This document shows, piece by piece, positions 6,207 to 7,712 of a DNA stretch of 7,712 bases; position 1 is the first letter of the stretch, and each line of letters begins with the position of its first letter. Location: contig CAKOFP010000156.1 of assembly GCA_933226995.1 (NCBI GenBank), forward strand, positions 1 to 7,712, in the 5' to 3' direction. The notes beneath the pieces were generated by a model. The model saw only the letters and a program-made list of their open reading frames with translations, ran no database searches and was not told where the DNA came from. Origin of the DNA: Candidatus Nitrosopolaris rasttigaisensis (GTDB lineage Archaea > Thermoproteota > Nitrososphaeria > Nitrososphaerales > Nitrososphaeraceae). The position numbers and the translations under genes were made by a program.

Positions 6207-6810
6207 TTATCTTCAAGGCCTCCATTTTCCGGTTCAGATCGTGAACAGTCTTTTTCAAATCGTGAATATCCTTCGACAGATCATCCATCTCGCTTCGGGT
6301 AGGAAGGTTGAGTACTTTCAAATTGTTTTCGGCAAGCTTCTGCAAATGTGAAAATAAATCATATTGGTTGTTTAGCACCAAACCGCACGAGATCGCATAT
6401 TCCTTAGAATCAAACAAGCCAGTGAAGGCATCTTCAAAAACATCTATCGCAATCTTTCTATAATTTTCAAAATCCTGTTTTGAGTTGTACTGTTTGGGCG
6501 CTTTCTCCGAGGACTCAGCCAACGCTTGTACAAAGGTGTTGTTGATCTGTACCCAATATTCGTTTAAGTGGATTTGTAATTCAAGAAGGGTTTTCCCAAA
6601 CTCAATAAGTTCCTTGAGATCAGCTCTCGAATATTGGGAATAAGCGAAGGAGGGTCCAACGGTAGGCAATCTGCTGATATCGGACCAAATATTGAATACT
6701 CTGGCTATCTGTTCCTGCAAAAAGCGGGGATCAACATTATCTTGCGATTGTGTATTTCTATTAGGATCATTACTACTTCTATTGTTGTTAACTTCATTCT
6801 CTATAACCAT
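6181..6810 (-). CDS. phaE: Class III PHA synthase subunit PhaE
   Basis: PhaE is the non-catalytic partner required for activity of class III PhaC. From the ATG at 6810 the protein has 209 residues. An Asn/Ser-rich, probably disordered N-terminus (about 1-27) precedes long helices: PRFLQEQIARVFNIWSDISR (28-47) and ADLKELIEFGKTLLELQIHL (63-82). These are followed by FENYRKIAIDVFEDAFTGLF (114-133). The family hallmark is the C-terminal LNLPTRSEMDDLSKDIHDLK (167-186), running into a coiled coil to about residue 200; the P-T-R-x-E-x-D motif and this coil occur across PhaE proteins. An in-frame TTG at 6825 would add five residues (KVNH after the start) but ATG is preferred. It is the first gene of a phaE-phaC operon, overlapping phaC by 26 bases. 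Identity rests on the C-terminal motif plus the adjacent phaC. Confidence 0.9.
   Translation of the reverse strand: MVIENEVNNNRSSNDPNRNTQSQDNVDPRFLQEQIARVFNIWSDISRLPTVGPSFAYSQYSRADLKELIEFGKTLLELQIHLNEYWVQINNTFVQALAESSEKAPKQYNSKQDFENYRKIAIDVFEDAFTGLFDSKEYAISCGLVLNNQYDLFSHLQKLAENNLKVLNLPTRSEMDDLSKDIHDLKKTVHDLNRKMEALKINESGNIPS
6219..6223 (-). promoter_or_regulatory. Possible Shine-Dalgarno for phaC inside phaE
   Basis: Read on the minus strand, GGAGG lies 12 bases before the phaC ATG at 6206, inside the coding sequence of phaE (the MEAL codons). The spacing is somewhat longer than ideal. Being embedded in phaE, it would let ribosomes restart on phaC. The match could be coincidental. Confidence 0.35.
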
Positions 6811-6881
6811 ATGATTCACTTTCAACAGGCTGCCACAAGACGTTAAATTAGTGACAATATGATTGTGTAATGTTATCTTGT

Positions 6882-6889
6882 TATTATAC
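6882..6889 (-). promoter_or_regulatory. TATA-like promoter element for phaE-phaC
   Basis: On the minus strand the sequence reads CGAAAAGGTATAATAAC: a purine-rich stretch like an archaeal BRE followed by GTATAATA. Its centre is about 75 bases upstream of the phaE ATG. With the usual 26-base offset, transcription would start near 6860 and give a leader of about 50 bases. It is the best promoter candidate upstream of phaE. Support is by consensus and position only. Confidence 0.5.
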
Positions 6890-7022
6890 CTTTTCGTAAC
6901 CGGGAAACTAAAAAATCGACGATGTTTGGTATAGTATTCTACCTACTCCATTTCGGATAGATTTTATTAATAACTAGATTTGGAAGCCATGTCTTGGGGT
7001 CAATGGCGGCTAAACATTTTAT

Positions 7023-7040
7023 AAAGGTGGTTTTACCTTT
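7023..7040. repeat. 6-base inverted repeat overlapping an orphan TATA box
   Basis: AAAGGT (7023-7028) and ACCTTT (7035-7040) are perfectly complementary around a six-base loop. The left arm overlaps a TATA-like TTTTATAAA (7017-7025) that has no obvious gene at the expected distance on either strand. It might be an operator half-site pair or an RNA hairpin near a transcript start. The pairing is visible; the role is unknown. Confidence 0.35.
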
Positions 7041-7073
7041 TCAACTTACCATGCTGCCTGTTTTGTAGTACGA

Positions 7074-7079
7074 TTTTAA
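7074..7079 (+). promoter_or_regulatory. Weak TATA-like box for tRNA-Arg
   Basis: TTTTAA is centred about 32 bases before the first tRNA base, which predicts a 5' leader of around six bases to be removed by RNase P. It is a weak match in AT-rich DNA. The stronger TTTTATAAA at 7017 would need a leader of about 60 bases. Confidence 0.3.
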
Positions 7080-7108
7080 CTGTAACTACGAATCAGGCCT
7101 AGACGTAA

Positions 7109-7194
7109 GGGCTCGTAGCTCAGCATGGATAGAGCGCCTGCCTTCTAAACTTGAAGAAAGCCGGAAGTCGTGGGATCGAAGCCCACCGGGCCCG
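7109..7194 (+). tRNA. tRNA-Arg (anticodon TCT) with a short intron
   Basis: The cloverleaf folds cleanly. The acceptor stem GGGCTCG (7109-7115) pairs with CGGGCCC (7187-7193), including one G-U pair, followed by discriminator G (7194). The D stem is GCTC/GAGC (7118-7121, 7132-7135), with the invariant GG in the loop at 7127-7128. The T stem is GTGGG/CCCAC (7170-7174, 7182-7186), with loop ATCGAAG. The anticodon stem CCTGC (7137-7141) pairs with GCCGG (7160-7164) except for a T-C mismatch at 29-41. The loop CTTCTA, then an 11-base intron, then A gives anticodon TCT (7144-7146), reading AGA and possibly AGG arginine codons. The mature length would be 75 bases before CCA addition; CCA is not encoded. 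The gene is followed directly by TTTTTT. Confidence 0.93.
7148..7158 (+). other. 11-base tRNA intron at position 37/38
   Basis: The intron AACTTGAAGAA is inferred from the bulge-helix-bulge rule of archaeal splicing. The central four-pair helix is CTTC (7142-7145, positions 32-35) with GAAG (7153-7156). The 5' bulge is TA^A and the 3' bulge AA^A, each three bases with cleavage after the second. The intron interior is only a four-base loop (ACTT), so there is no inner helix. Removing it restores a seven-base anticodon loop CTTCTAA. The position is the canonical one for archaeal tRNA introns. Confidence 0.82.
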
Positions 7195-7200
7195 TTTTTT
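7195..7200 (+). terminator. T6 run ending the tRNA-Arg transcript
   Basis: Six consecutive T directly follow the discriminator base of the tRNA. Archaeal RNA polymerase terminates at oligo-T on the non-template strand, so this is the likely end of the tRNA transcript. It also isolates the tRNA from the L1 gene, which has its own TATA-like box. Confidence 0.65.
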
Positions 7201-7230
7201 GGAAGGGTAGGAGAATATGTTAAGGTGATA

Positions 7231-7238
7231 TTTAAAAA
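7231..7238 (+). promoter_or_regulatory. TATA-like box for the L1 gene
   Basis: TTTAAAAA is a strong match to an archaeal TATA box. With a 26-base offset it predicts a start near 7261 and a leader of about 59 bases to the L1 ATG. A second candidate TTTTAA (7279-7284) would give a leader of about 12 bases. Which one is used cannot be decided from sequence. Confidence 0.5.
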
Positions 7239-7319
7239 GTGTGAGAATACGCCATACAAAGGGACCATTGCTAAACGATTTTAAGTAGCTTATTATGCAT
7301 CGATGCTCGTATCTGTGAT

Positions 7320-7712
7320 ATGGTAAGCGACAGCGATCTGCGCCTGATCGTAACGCAGGCACGAGAGGGGGCAACAACACGTAAGTTCAGCCAGTCTGTG
7401 GAATTAACACTCGTGTTAAAGGATATCGATGTTAAAAAAGGGTTTAACCTAAACGAAGTGGTGATTTTGCCTCACAAACCAACCAAACAAGCCAGCGTCT
7501 GTGTAGTCGGGACTGGTGATACTGGTACAAGAGCACGCAAGGCTGAAGTGGATAGAGTAATACAACCAGAAGAACTGGACAGGTTGGGGACTAACAAGAG
7601 AGAAGCGCGGAAAGTGGTGAAAGAACATGAGTTTTTTCTGGCGGACACAGCATTGATGGCCACGGTCGGCCGCGCGTTTGGGCAATTTCTAGGTCCAAAA
7701 GGCAAAATGCCT
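7320..7712 (+). CDS. rpl1: Large-subunit ribosomal protein L1, 5' part
   Basis: This is the first 131 codons of ribosomal protein L1 (uL1), which binds 23S rRNA at the mobile L1 stalk and helps release deacylated tRNA. The frame is open from ATG 7320 to the window edge, so the C-terminal part (roughly 80-90 residues) is missing. Archaeal L1 hallmarks are visible: TRKFSQSVELTLVLKDIDVK (20-39), EVVILPHKPTKQASVCVVGT (46-65), VVKEHEFFLADTALMATVGR (98-117) and finally FGQFLGPKGKMP, the conserved L1 loop. Upstream in-frame codons offer no better start. In archaea L1 usually precedes L10 and L12 and can repress its own operon by binding its mRNA; two hairpins early in the coding sequence are noted separately. 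Identity is firm. Confidence 0.96.
   Translation, partial: MVSDSDLRLIVTQAREGATTRKFSQSVELTLVLKDIDVKKGFNLNEVVILPHKPTKQASVCVVGTGDTGTRARKAEVDRVIQPEELDRLGTNKREARKVVKEHEFFLADTALMATVGRAFGQFLGPKGKMP
7404..7448 (+). repeat. Two hairpin-forming inverted repeats in early L1 coding sequence
   Basis: TTAACA (7404-7409) and TGTTAA (7414-7419) form a perfect six-base stem around the tetraloop CTCG. Twelve bases downstream, GTTAAA (7431-7436) and TTTAAC (7443-7448) form another perfect six-base stem around AAAGGG. Both lie within codons 29-43 of L1. Methanococcal L1 is known to bind a structure near the start of its own coding region, so these are worth testing, although neither shows an obvious copy of the rRNA site. 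The pairing is visible; regulation is speculation. Confidence 0.4.

Larger units (their letters stand above)
6811..7108. other. Intergenic region between phaE and the tRNA gene
   Basis: This divergent gap of 298 bases carries no convincing gene. It holds the likely phaE promoter near its left end, an isolated strong TATA-like TTTTATAAA (7017-7025), and a hairpin AAAGGT/ACCTTT (7023-7040) directly overlapping it. A weak TTTTAA (7074-7079) lies about 32 bases before the tRNA. The rest is unremarkable AT-rich sequence. Confidence 0.5.

Noticed and set aside
6811..6825. TTG start for PhaE, five residues longer
   Set aside because: ATG at 6810 is in frame and the N-terminus is disordered, so nothing supports the weaker start.
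6925..6945. GGTA...TACC inverted repeat
   Set aside because: Only four base pairs in AT-rich DNA, expected by chance.
7086..7380. Minus-strand frames over the tRNA and L1 leader
   Set aside because: They run through a well-folded tRNA gene and show no protein motif.
7449..7705. Two minus-strand frames over the L1 gene
   Set aside because: The plus strand here encodes conserved L1 residues through to the window end; these are shadows.
1..7712. CRISPR array, insertion sequence or defence cassette
   Set aside because: No spaced direct repeats, transposase, terminal inverted repeats or known defence motifs were seen; the tRNA shows no duplicated 3' end that would mark an integration site within the window.

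Overview
This window looks like chromosomal DNA of an archaeon, most likely an ammonia-oxidising thaumarchaeote (class Nitrososphaeria, probably order Nitrososphaerales). Four observations point there: an archaeal-type ribosomal protein L1 gene; a tRNA gene with an archaeal-style intron at position 37/38; AT-rich TATA-like boxes ahead of genes instead of bacterial -35/-10 pairs; and a class III polyhydroxyalkanoate (PHA) synthase pair next to a grpE-dnaK-dnaJ operon in moderately AT-rich DNA. The genus cannot be fixed from sequence alone. The DnaK carries the 24-residue gap shared by archaeal and Gram-positive Hsp70s.

Layout. Positions 2-3455 (+) hold the 3' part of grpE, then dnaK and dnaJ, a tightly packed Hsp70 chaperone operon. 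Positions 3456-3827 hold no intact gene, only a possible gene remnant. Positions 3828-4996 (+) encode an alpha/beta hydrolase with a complete catalytic triad, then a small protein with a helical, phasin-like N-terminal half and an AbrB/SpoVT-type C-terminal half. The opposite strand (6810 down to 5082) encodes phaE and phaC, overlapping by 26 bases and converging on the AbrB gene. A 298-base intergenic stretch follows, carrying the likely phaE promoter. Then come a tRNA-Arg(TCT) gene with a predicted 11-base intron, a T-run, and the start of the L1 gene, which runs off the window at its last codon.

Working together. PhaE and PhaC form the heteromeric synthase that polymerises hydroxyacyl-CoA into storage granules. 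The AbrB-domain protein resembles, in architecture, the granule-associated and regulatory proteins of haloarchaeal PHA clusters, so it may coat granules, regulate the cluster, or both. The hydrolase is a candidate for PHA or oligomer turnover, on context only. The Hsp70 operon is an independent housekeeping unit, although its position beside storage-granule genes is worth comparing across genomes. The tRNA and L1 gene belong to the translation machinery.

The most interesting items are the phasin/AbrB fusion-like protein within a compact archaeal PHA locus, the very short tRNA intron whose splicing motif is formed almost entirely by the anticodon loop, and paired inverted repeats between dnaK and dnaJ. 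I found no CRISPR array, transposon or clearly new defence system.
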